From assembly GCA_012519365.1 (NCBI GenBank), contig JAAYQH010000468.1, positions 1 to 7,808 on the forward strand: a DNA stretch of 7,808 nt, given 5' to 3'. The notes below the pieces were generated by a model that worked only from the letters and a program-made list of their open reading frames with translations, was not told the DNA's origin and made no database searches. This DNA comes from Planctomycetota bacterium (GTDB lineage Bacteria > Planctomycetota > Phycisphaerae > Sedimentisphaerales > Anaerohalosphaeraceae). This document shows, in pieces, positions 1 through 6,109 of this stretch (its first letter is position 1; the number at the start of each line of letters is the position of its first letter). Made by a program: the position numbers and the translations under genes.

Positions 1-283
1 CGACGGTGTCCCAATCGTCCGGTTGGGTGGAACGGATCGTCAGGGACAAGCCGTCCACAGAAAGGTCGTAATTGCCTTGCCCGCTATAGACGCCGGGCAT
101 CAGGACGATCGTATCGCCGTCCTGAGCAGCGTTCAAAGCCTGCTGAATAGTTTCAAAGGGCTGTTCGAACGAGCCGTTCGGATCGTCCGACCCGGCCGGG
201 CAGACAAACCACTGCTGGGCGGAAACAACACCAACCGCCAACCCAATCATCACACTGAGGCATACGCGCTGCATCATTTTCAT
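1..283 (-). CDS. Secreted right-handed beta-helix protein, N-terminal part (runs off left edge)
   Basis: The minus strand is open from ATG 283 to the window edge, giving 94 residues with no stop. Residues 1-22 form a signal peptide: basic start, hydrophobic core MIGLAVGVV, cleavage site VSA before QQ. The mature N-terminus has the pattern common to secreted parallel beta-helix (DUF1565/pectate-lyase-like) proteins: FVCPAGSDDPNGS, then QPFETIQQALNAAQDGDTIV and MPGVY, the first rungs of a beta-helix. GGGGAG at 294-289 lies 5 nt before ATG 283; ATG 286 would leave only 2 nt, so 283 is preferred. It begins 71 bp after the upstream membrane-protein gene in the same direction, so it may be the third gene of that operon. 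Such folds occur in polysaccharide lyases, epimerases and adhesins. The catalytic part is outside the window, so no activity can be assigned. Confidence 0.85.
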   Translation of the reverse strand, partial: MKMMQRVCLSVMIGLAVGVVSAQQWFVCPAGSDDPNGSFEQPFETIQQALNAAQDGDTIVLMPGVYSGQGNYDLSVDGLSLTIRSTQPDDWDTV

Positions 284-354
284 CATCACTCCCCATAACT
301 AAAAGTAAATTTGGCTTATCGTGTTCTATTTTATCTTGCGTAATTGTCCCATCA

Positions 355-1191
355 TCAGGTATTGGCCATGTGAATCAACGCGGCCGTCGGTTCCTTGGGA
401 CGTCGCCATGTTCCGATGCCGTCCCACCACAGGGCCGCATAATCGACGCACCCGTTTTTTATCCGCTCACGGAGTCGATTGTGAATCATCTGATGGACAA
501 ACCGCATACAGGTAATTTGTCCCATTTGCCAGGCTTTTGCTCCAAGTTCAGCGGTTTTGGCTTGAATTTGCTGCATCCGACCGGCAGGATCACAATACAA
601 CTCGACCAGGTCATCGACAGCGTCACGAAACGTCTGCTCCCACAACTTCTGCAAATCCAATTCCCGCTGCTCGAGCGATTTTAACAAGGCGACGTTTTCC
701 TGCTGGATGCGTTGCTTTTCAGCCCGGGCTTCAGCAAGCCGCCGAAGACGGTGCCGCCGACTCTGTGGAAGAATGGCCTCCACCAGGCCGACCGCCGAAT
801 CCACCACCACCCACGTCACAAAGGTCATCGCCAACGTTCCCTCGGCCACAATCCGCAGCAAGGCCACAAGGTCGACTATCCCGACGCCGGCGATCAGACC
901 GGCCAACGTGCCAAGGAACGGCGCCATATCATAGAAAAACAGATATGCCGGCGACGTGGACAGCGGATGCTCTTGAACATATTGAGCCCGCACCACGCCG
1001 CGAAACAAGGCGAACAAATACAACGCCAGCAAAAAAACTAAAAAGACCGCCCCATAACCGGATATCGAAAAGATCACCCACCACTTCACCCCTGCCTGCC
1101 GCAAAGAAATAACCAACAGCACAGAGGCACACACCAACAGCCACACTGTCCCCCAAATATGAATACGTTTTAATAGCCGCTGGGCATTCAT
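355..1191 (-). CDS. Uncharacterised four-helix inner-membrane protein with C-terminal coiled coil
   Basis: I do not recognise the family. The 278-residue product has four hydrophobic segments at about 13-30, 37-64, 90-112 and 115-141. A strongly charged stretch follows (SRRHRLRRLAEARAEKQRIQ, about 144-163) that continues as a likely coiled coil to about 186. The C-terminal part (187-278) is soluble, helical and rich in Q, E and R, with several Trp near the end (ALWWDGIGTWRRP). The basic residues after the last helix put the C-terminal domain in the cytoplasm by the positive-inside rule. There is no clear signal peptide; helix 1 starts at residue 13. A G-rich stretch (1208-1203) lies 11 nt before ATG 1191, a loose ribosome-binding site. 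The gene starts 28 bp after the polysaccharide export gene and is probably co-transcribed with it, so a role in assembly or control of a surface polysaccharide is possible. That role is inferred from context alone. Confidence 0.8.
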   Translation of the reverse strand: MNAQRLLKRIHIWGTVWLLVCASVLLVISLRQAGVKWWVIFSISGYGAVFLVFLLALYLFALFRGVVRAQYVQEHPLSTSPAYLFFYDMAPFLGTLAGLIAGVGIVDLVALLRIVAEGTLAMTFVTWVVVDSAVGLVEAILPQSRRHRLRRLAEARAEKQRIQQENVALLKSLEQRELDLQKLWEQTFRDAVDDLVELYCDPAGRMQQIQAKTAELGAKAWQMGQITCMRFVHQMIHNRLRERIKNGCVDYAALWWDGIGTWRRPKEPTAALIHMANT

Positions 1192-1219
1192 AACACAGTT
1201 ATCCCCCCGTCACCAACGA

Positions 1220-1954
1220 TTAACCGCCCATCATCTGAACGGTACGTCCACCCTGCAGAATCGGTCCGACAATTTCGCCGACCGTTATGCCAATAGCCGC
1301 GAACACCGTCGGCGGAACATAGATAATATCACCCTCTTCCAGCAGCACGATCTGATCCGTTCGTCCGCGTATGACCATATCGCGATAGTCCAGCGCAAAT
1401 ATCCTGGATCGCTCCCCGGCCACCCGTGACGGGCGAATGACCTGAACTTGTTCTTTCCACGCGTAATCAGTCGGAACCGCCTTGGCCAGCGCCGAGAGGG
1501 TCGTCTCGCGACCGGTAAAGACCTTGGCACCGGGCATGCGAACCTGCCCCAGCACATAATACAGTTTGCTCTGATTGGTAACACGTACATCGATAGGATA
1601 ATCGCCGGTCAACTTGTACAACTCGCTGAGACGCAGAGCGATCAACTCGGCCACTTGTCGGGGCGTTTTGCCGGCAACGGGAATCTCTCCGATCTTTTCA
1701 TACGAAATCATCCCGTCGGGGCGAATTTCCTGGGTCTGTCCCAACTGACTGCTGACGCCGCGCAATTCCGGAATATCACTGGCAATTACCGTAATCCGGT
1801 CAGGCGGTTCGATAATATAATCCTCGCCCGTCACGTCGGCCTCGGTCGGCTTCAAAAAGGCCTCAAGGTCTTTTTCTTGAGCCTCAAAAAAGCAACCGCT
1901 CAACATAACCGCCGACAACAGTGCCCCTGTCGCCCATATCGTACGCATCACCAT
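1220..1954 (-). CDS. Wza-type polysaccharide export outer-membrane lipoprotein (Poly_export + SLBB)
   Basis: The 244-residue product is predicted to be the outer-membrane exit channel for exopolysaccharide or capsule. Residues 1-20 are a lipoprotein signal ending in lipobox LSGC, with Cys21 as the acylated residue. Residues 46-113 match the Poly_export (PF02563) pattern: DYIIEPPDRITVIASDIPEL, then IRPDGMISYEKIGEIPVAGK and a helix. Residues 131-178 form one SLBB-like unit (YYVLGQVRMPGAKVFTGRET), and GDIIYVPP (208-214) closes the fold. The end (215-236, TVFAAIGITVGEIVGPILQ) is hydrophobic and may be the membrane-crossing helix. The protein is short compared with Wza (about 360-380 residues), with one SLBB unit rather than two. 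ATG 1954 is chosen because AAAGGGGG (1970-1963) lies 8 nt upstream and the lipoprotein signal begins there. A longer frame to TTG 2044 would run through the promoter. No Wzc-like kinase or glycosyltransferase is in the window. Confidence 0.92.
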   Translation of the reverse strand: MVMRTIWATGALLSAVMLSGCFFEAQEKDLEAFLKPTEADVTGEDYIIEPPDRITVIASDIPELRGVSSQLGQTQEIRPDGMISYEKIGEIPVAGKTPRQVAELIALRLSELYKLTGDYPIDVRVTNQSKLYYVLGQVRMPGAKVFTGRETTLSALAKAVPTDYAWKEQVQVIRPSRVAGERSRIFALDYRDMVIRGRTDQIVLLEEGDIIYVPPTVFAAIGITVGEIVGPILQGGRTVQMMGG

Positions 1955-1962
1955 CAGGCTTG

Positions 1963-1970
1963 CCCCCTTT
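1963..1970 (-). promoter_or_regulatory. Ribosome-binding site fixing the export lipoprotein start
   Basis: AAAGGGGG reads on the minus strand from 1970 to 1963, 8 nt before ATG 1954. It supports that start over the in-frame ATG at 1948 and over the upstream TTG at 2044, which lies inside the -35 box. Confidence 0.7.
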
Positions 1971-2014
1971 CGTTCTAAAAGTGGCCGTTTTACAGTTCCG
2001 CAGATAATGGGTTT

Positions 2015-2044
2015 ATTATAATAAAATTCCCCCTCCTCTGTCAA
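2015..2044 (-). promoter_or_regulatory. Consensus sigma70-type promoter of the polysaccharide export operon
   Basis: On the minus strand TTGACA (2044-2039) and TATAAT (2020-2015) are both perfect consensus hexamers separated by 18 nt. The expected transcription start is near 2008, giving a leader of about 54 nt before ATG 1954. A G-rich run (GAGGAGGGGG) fills the spacer. The match suggests strong housekeeping-type expression unless a regulator acts here. The assignment rests on sequence match and position only. Confidence 0.75.
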
Positions 2045-2157
2045 GCCTGCATCCTGAATAGGTGCTTGGCGGAGTCCGATAACCCCACCAAGAAGACCCT
2101 TGTTGTCTGGTACAAGAAAGGGCCATTGCCAAAGCGTCCGATAATCTCACTCAACCC

Positions 2158-2171
2158 AGACAGTTCTGTCT
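2158..2171. repeat. 6-bp inverted repeat AGACAG-TT-CTGTCT (possible operator)
   Basis: The arms AGACAG (2158-2163) and CTGTCT (2166-2171) are perfectly complementary around a 2-bp centre. The site lies upstream of both divergent promoters, about 114 bp from the minus-strand -35 box and about 128 bp from the plus-strand extended -10. A dyad of this size could bind a dimeric regulator, but nothing in the window identifies one and it could be chance. Confidence 0.3.
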
Positions 2172-2226
2172 TATCACAAATCGAATTTGAACAAGAGCCT
2201 GCCGTTCACAGCGAAGGTTGTTTTCA

Positions 2227-2258
2227 TGCAGCAAAAAAACTAATTTTGCGCAATTTTT
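2227..2258 (+). repeat. AT-rich inverted repeat followed by a T run, upstream of the lyase promoter
   Basis: TGC-A-GCAAAA (2227-2236) pairs with TTTTGC-GCA (2244-2252), a 9-bp dyad with one bulged A and a 7-nt loop, followed by AATTTTTT. It also contains the 8-bp palindrome TTGCGCAA. It looks like a weak intrinsic terminator on the plus strand, yet no gene precedes it on that strand. It sits about 50-75 bp upstream of the lyase -10, so an operator or UP-like element is equally possible. Confidence 0.35.
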
Positions 2259-2298
2259 TCACAGAGCACAATATCTTTCCTCTTTTCCCGTCTGGTTT

Positions 2299-2307
2299 TG
2301 CTATAAT
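2299..2307 (+). promoter_or_regulatory. Extended -10 promoter (TGC-TATAAT) of the pectate lyase
   Basis: TATAAT at 2302-2307 is preceded by TG at 2299-2300, the extended -10 arrangement. No good -35 hexamer lies 16-18 nt upstream, where the sequence is pyrimidine-rich, as tolerated by extended -10 promoters or expected if an activator is needed. The start would be near 2314, leaving a leader of about 90 nt before the GTG at 2406. Confidence 0.6.
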
Positions 2308-2393
2308 TCCAGAAATGCGAGAGGGTTTGTACGTCCCGGCCTGTTCATCGAAACACACGATGTCATCAATACCGGTCGGAAAACATTCAATTC

Positions 2394-2398
2394 AGGAG
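2394..2398 (+). promoter_or_regulatory. Shine-Dalgarno site fixing the GTG start of the pectate lyase
   Basis: AGGAG lies 7 nt before GTG 2406, and the reading frame from that GTG opens directly into a signal-peptide-like sequence. No better-placed ATG is seen, so the GTG start is accepted. Confidence 0.8.
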
Positions 2399-2405
2399 AA
2401 CGCCA

Positions 2406-4286
2406 GTGAAACAGATACTGTTTTTATCGGTGGTCACAGTCGGGCTGCATGCCGTTGCGCGGGGCGAGGGCTTCGGACACCTGACAACCGGCGGTACAGG
2501 CGGCCAGATCATCACCATTGATGGGGCACAAACCAACGCGGCATCGCAATTCAAAACACTTGTGGAAACCGTAAACACCCCCTATATCGTTCAAATCCAG
2601 GGAACGCTTAGTCTCGAACCGGTCGGCGGCAAGGTGTCGCTGCAGGCCAACAAAACCCTTCGCGGCATTGGACAGGCACCCACTCTTATCGGCCAAATCG
2701 GCTTCAAAAACGGCGTCTCCAACGTCATTATCGAACGGCTGAACATCACCAATCCCGAAGACTGGGGCGAGGGCGACGGCATCAGCATCAAAGAGAAAAT
2801 CACCAACGTAATCGTAACACGATGCACGATTTACGACTGCGCCGATGGCCTGGTCGATATCACTCGCGAATCGGACAATGTAACGGTTTCGTGGTGCCGG
2901 TTTTATTTTACCACACCCGGCGGCGGTAACAACCGCGTCAGCCTTATCGGCGCCGGCGACAGCCAGACCAGCGACTACGGCAAACTCCACATTACGTTTC
3001 ATCATAACTGGTTCAGCACGCATTGTTGGCAGCGAATCCCGTCGGTGCGTTTCGGTAAAGTTCATATTTACAACAATTTTTACGACTGTCCGGGCAATCT
3101 GTACGGCGTACGCTCGCGGATCAAGGCCGAATGTCGGATTGAAAACAACTACTTCCGGCAAATCAATGACCCCTATTATGTGTATATCAATAATGAGCCG
3201 CCGGCCGATTACGGCAAAATTGCCGCAGCGGGCAATGTCTTTGAGGACTGCACCGGTCAAATTCACCCCGGCACCGATACGGTATTTGAGCCGCCGTATG
3301 AATACGCTCTTGACCCGACAGAGCATATTCCCGTCATTGTTCAATACGGCGCCGGTGCCGATGGCTGCGAGGGTTATCCGCCCCATTGGTTCTTTGGCCC
3401 CTATGGCGATTTCAATTTGAACGGTTTTGTGGACCAAGCGGATTTGAGGACACTGGCGGGGTACTGGCTGGCGGAGGGTGATATTTTCAATGCCGATTTC
3501 AACGGTGATGGGCTTGTTAACAATATTGAGTTTGCACTTCTTGCAGACAATTGGTACCGTCTGTCGACACATGTCGCGCCGCCGTCCGCTCCGCAAAATC
3601 TCTGGGCGCTGGGACAAAACGGACAAGTCAGCCTGTTCTGGTCGGCCAATGCTGAGCCCAATGTAAGAGGCTATTTTGTCTATCGCACGACCACTTCCGG
3701 CAGTAACTACACGCTGCTGAATGAGTCGCCGCTGGAATCAACCGGTTATACAGACACCGCGGTCGAAAACGGAACACTGTATTATTATGTCGTGCAGGCG
3801 GTGGCGGTTGACGGCAACGAATCCAAAATGTCCGTTCAAGCCTGCGCTGAGCCGGCCGCAGGGGCAAGCAGTGTAATCCTTCAGGAAAACGCCACCGGTT
3901 TTTGCGGCGTGGACGGAATTGTGGATTTGGGTAAGCATGCCGGCTTTACCGGCCCCGGCTTTTGCGACACGACCAATACCGCAGGCACCGGCATCACGTG
4001 GAAAGTCAACATTGCGCAGAAAGGCTCCTATTTATTGCGCTGGCGCTACGCCAACGCCTCTGCCGACCGACCGGCCGCACTGTTGACCAGCGGCACCGTT
4101 ATTGTCCCGTCAATCAGTTTTCCCGGCAGCGGCGCATGGGATAACTGGAACCAGGTCTCAGTGGGACTTTCTCTCGATGCGGGGATAAAAGATCTGCGGC
4201 TCGAGGCTCTCAGTCGCGAAGGACTGGCCAATATAGACTATCTGCGGATCAGCGGCCCTGCTGTTGAAGCGGTCTGGTGCGATTGA
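2406..4286 (+). CDS. Secreted modular pectate lyase: PL1-like + dockerin-like + FnIII + CBM35/CBM6-like
   Basis: The 626-residue enzyme should cleave polygalacturonate by beta-elimination outside the cytoplasm. Residues 1-18 look like a short signal peptide (MKQILFLSVVTVGLHAVA). Residues about 22-315 are a PL1 beta-helix. DGLVDI...NVTVSW (147-163), HHNWF (199-203), RIPSVRFG (210-217) and VHIYNN (219-224) are family hallmarks. By my alignment to remembered PelC numbering, E122, D124, D147 and D151 are the calcium ligands, R210 and R215 match catalytic R218/R223, and R177 replaces K190. Residues 334-385 hold two dockerin-type calcium loops (D335-D346 and D364-E375). Residues 392-482 are FnIII, starting APPSAPQNLWAL. 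Residues 488-617 resemble CBM35/CBM6, ending in IDYLRISG. It converges on a symporter and GH105 gene pair, consistent with pectin breakdown. A pectin lyase role is less likely because the calcium site is kept. Substrate is not proven. Confidence 0.9.
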   Translation: MKQILFLSVVTVGLHAVARGEGFGHLTTGGTGGQIITIDGAQTNAASQFKTLVETVNTPYIVQIQGTLSLEPVGGKVSLQANKTLRGIGQAPTLIGQIGFKNGVSNVIIERLNITNPEDWGEGDGISIKEKITNVIVTRCTIYDCADGLVDITRESDNVTVSWCRFYFTTPGGGNNRVSLIGAGDSQTSDYGKLHITFHHNWFSTHCWQRIPSVRFGKVHIYNNFYDCPGNLYGVRSRIKAECRIENNYFRQINDPYYVYINNEPPADYGKIAAAGNVFEDCTGQIHPGTDTVFEPPYEYALDPTEHIPVIVQYGAGADGCEGYPPHWFFGPYGDFNLNGFVDQADLRTLAGYWLAEGDIFNADFNGDGLVNNIEFALLADNWYRLSTHVAPPSAPQNLWALGQNGQVSLFWSANAEPNVRGYFVYRTTTSGSNYTLLNESPLESTGYTDTAVENGTLYYYVVQAVAVDGNESKMSVQACAEPAAGASSVILQENATGFCGVDGIVDLGKHAGFTGPGFCDTTNTAGTGITWKVNIAQKGSYLLRWRYANASADRPAALLTSGTVIVPSISFPGSGAWDNWNQVSVGLSLDAGIKDLRLEALSREGLANIDYLRISGPAVEAVWCD

Positions 4287-4302
4287 TCGACCCGACTGAA
4301 AA

Positions 4303-4407
4303 CGCCTGTGCAGCCAGGACGGCAGGGAGTAATACGCGGCATTGTCAGGTGGGCTATCATCTCTGATTTGCCGCTCCCTCACACGGCTTAAATAAAACCC
4401 ACAGGCG
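4303..4407. repeat. 105-nt nested inverted repeat between convergent genes (possible bidirectional terminator)
   Basis: Four arm pairs nest in order: CGCCTGTG (4303-4310) with CACAGGCG (4400-4407), AGCC (4312-4315) with GGCT (4385-4388), AGGGA (4324-4328) with TCCCT (4375-4379), and GCGGCA (4336-4341) with TGCCGC (4369-4374), leaving a 27-nt loop. It fills most of the gap between the lyase stop (4286) and the symporter stop (4418). On the minus strand the closing arm is followed by TTTT, so it could end symporter transcription; on the plus strand no T run follows. A degenerate MITE-like element or a structured RNA are alternatives. Confidence 0.5.
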
Positions 4408-4417
4408 ACCTATGCCA

Positions 4418-6082
4418 TCAGGCGATTACGCGAATCAGCCCCCAAAACAAAATAAGAATCCCCCCGCTTATCGCCACGCTGATCAGAAATCCCACAATGT
4501 CGGTTCGCGTCCATTTGCAGAACTCCCAGTTTGAATGGACAAACAGTTTGGTATGCTCAAAACGTGTCGGATCGGCACGGCTTTTTTGGACTTCTAAGGC
4601 GTCTTTTGGGGGATCAGGATCGACGGGCGTTTTCAATTTCGCGTAAAAATAAGCGATTGACTTGTCCAGTCCTTTATCGTGTGTGAGCAGGCTAATGGGA
4701 ATCAACAGCACAAACGGCAAGATCAATGCGATCAGATAACGCACCGTCAGCAGACCCGACGGCGTCATTGCCCGTAAATTAAAACCGAGCCAATGCGCAA
4801 GGATCAACTCCGTATGCAGCCGCCCCATCCCCACCGGCGGCGATTCCGGATCGAACGGATCGAGGGACGTAATCGCGTCAAAGTAAATCGGTGCCGACGG
4901 CACGGCGACCGGCTTTTTTATGTGCTGACCGGTCTGCTCGGCCAGTCCCTCGGCCACGTCCTCCGGTGTGGCCTGAACCGGATAGACGGCGGTATGGGCG
5001 TCTGTTTTTTGAGTAAGCCAGTCAGATAATCGAACCGACGACAGTGCCGGCAAAAACTGAGGCAAAACCGCCAGCACGATCGCACACACAATCACCTGGA
5101 CATAGACCGCCTTGAGCGTCAAACGCCTCCAGAAAAGCAGCAACAAAACCGGCGCTCCGAAGATAATATTAACCGACGGCAACGCCTTGATCAGATGAAT
5201 GATGCTGGTCATCGAAACCGAGACATAGATACCCAGCAGCAAAAACATGACAATCGCCGCACGGGAAACGTTGACATAGTGACGTTGACTTTTGTCGGGT
5301 ACGAACGGCTTGTACAAATGACGAACAAACAGCGCCGCCAGATAGACGCAAACCGCATCCAGCGTGGACATATTGGCCGCCAGAATACCGGCAACCATCA
5401 CCCCCCGCAGCCCCGGCCCGAGCAGACGATGGCTGAGAATACCCCAGGCCGCGTCCGGGTCGGAAATGACGTCGGCAAACAGGGCATAGGCAAACAGCCC
5501 GCACAACGCCCAGACGATCGTCAGCAGCCGTTTAGTGTAAGCCCCGCCGACGCAGGCGATACGAGCGGTCAATTCATCGCGAGCCGCACCGTACAGACTC
5601 ATATTGCCCTGATGACCGGTGATCCCGACAAGGGTTAAAACCGCCAGTGCCCCGATAGAATTCCAGGCAAATTCGTTGTTGCCGGCCCCGAACACAAACA
5701 GCATCTCATCAGGAATTCGGGCGGCAAACTCCTCCCATCCGCCCACGTGAACTAACGACAGAGGAATCAAGATGACCGAAAACACAATAATCAGCACGCC
5801 CTGAATCGTATCGGTTACAGCCGCAGCCTTCAGTCCCCCCGGCACAATATACAATCCCACAAAAACCGTATAGATCAAATAAAACCAAAACGGTTTTGTA
5901 TAAGAGACATAGGCAGCAATCCGCCCCTGCCTGTATAAGTTATCCAGAAGGCGATACTCCTCACGCCGCGACGCATCCAAAGAACCGCTTTGATACTGTA
6001 CATCAAGTCGGCGATATAATTCATACTGTTCTATCGCGTGTCGTTCACTTTCGTTGCAACGGTCTGCAGGCTTGATGGTCAT
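4418..6082 (-). CDS. Sodium/solute symporter (SSS family), C-terminal part after in-frame stop
   Basis: This 554-residue piece holds most of a sodium-coupled symporter core. Residues 1-61 are a charged, helical insert (ESERHAIEQYELYRRLDVQY and on). Hydrophobic segments follow at about 65-86, 90-112, 143-160, 185-205, 224-254, 273-297, 302-318, 321-346, 446-466 and 527-552. Segment 224-254 carries the SSS signature around GILAANMSTLDAV, where S239 and T240 match the Na2-site Ser/Thr pair known for the family. A second insert of about 100 mostly polar residues (about 347-445) separates two late helices, and another polar stretch (467-525) precedes the last. The substrate is unknown. Position beside a GH105 hydrolase and opposite a pectate lyase suggests (unsaturated) galacturonide or a similar sugar acid. 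On its own this piece lacks the first four helices, and ATG 6082 has no good ribosome-binding site. Confidence 0.8.
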   Translation of the reverse strand: MTIKPADRCNESERHAIEQYELYRRLDVQYQSGSLDASRREEYRLLDNLYRQGRIAAYVSYTKPFWFYLIYTVFVGLYIVPGGLKAAAVTDTIQGVLIIVFSVILIPLSLVHVGGWEEFAARIPDEMLFVFGAGNNEFAWNSIGALAVLTLVGITGHQGNMSLYGAARDELTARIACVGGAYTKRLLTIVWALCGLFAYALFADVISDPDAAWGILSHRLLGPGLRGVMVAGILAANMSTLDAVCVYLAALFVRHLYKPFVPDKSQRHYVNVSRAAIVMFLLLGIYVSVSMTSIIHLIKALPSVNIIFGAPVLLLLFWRRLTLKAVYVQVIVCAIVLAVLPQFLPALSSVRLSDWLTQKTDAHTAVYPVQATPEDVAEGLAEQTGQHIKKPVAVPSAPIYFDAITSLDPFDPESPPVGMGRLHTELILAHWLGFNLRAMTPSGLLTVRYLIALILPFVLLIPISLLTHDKGLDKSIAYFYAKLKTPVDPDPPKDALEVQKSRADPTRFEHTKLFVHSNWEFCKWTRTDIVGFLISVAISGGILILFWGLIRVIA

Positions 6083-6109
6083 CGCCTGAAAGGTGCGCAG
6101 CGATGCCCG

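Larger units (their letters stand above)
2045..2405. other. Divergent intergenic regulatory region, no convincing gene
   Basis: This 361-bp region separates the minus-strand export operon from the plus-strand pectate lyase. It holds the lyase promoter and leader, two small dyads (2158-2171 and 2227-2252) and AT-rich tracts around 2233-2260. A plus-strand open frame from 2066 crosses it but continues out of frame into the lyase gene to 2521, lacks a ribosome-binding site and resembles no family I know, so I do not call it. The imperfect hairpin CTTGT...ACAAG near 2099-2115 is too weak to call. No tRNA or riboswitch is recognisable. Confidence 0.6.

Noticed and set aside
537..1112. 191-codon plus-strand frame opposite the membrane protein
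   Set aside because: Extreme Arg/Pro composition and no ribosome-binding site. The opposite strand encodes a coherent membrane protein with an operon context.
1955..2044. N-terminal extension of the export lipoprotein to TTG 2044
   Set aside because: The extension would place coding sequence through a consensus promoter, and it lies before a complete lipoprotein signal with a well-placed ribosome-binding site.
2074..2144. 9-bp direct repeat GTCCGATAA at 2074 and 2136
   Set aside because: One 9-mer pair in about 360 bp is not far from chance, and the flanks do not match.
2066..2521. 151-codon plus-strand frame across the intergenic region
   Set aside because: It overlaps the signal peptide region of the lyase in another frame, has no ribosome-binding site or recognisable domain, and spans the promoter.
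2424..3626. 400-codon open frame antisense to the pectate lyase
   Set aside because: It lies entirely opposite a gene with clear domains and motifs, has no family resemblance, and is a codon-bias shadow.
4400..4424. Short direct repeat CAGGCGA at 4402 and 4419 as a possible attachment or target-site duplication
   Set aside because: Only 7 bp, one copy overlaps the symporter's last codons, and no mobile gene is nearby.
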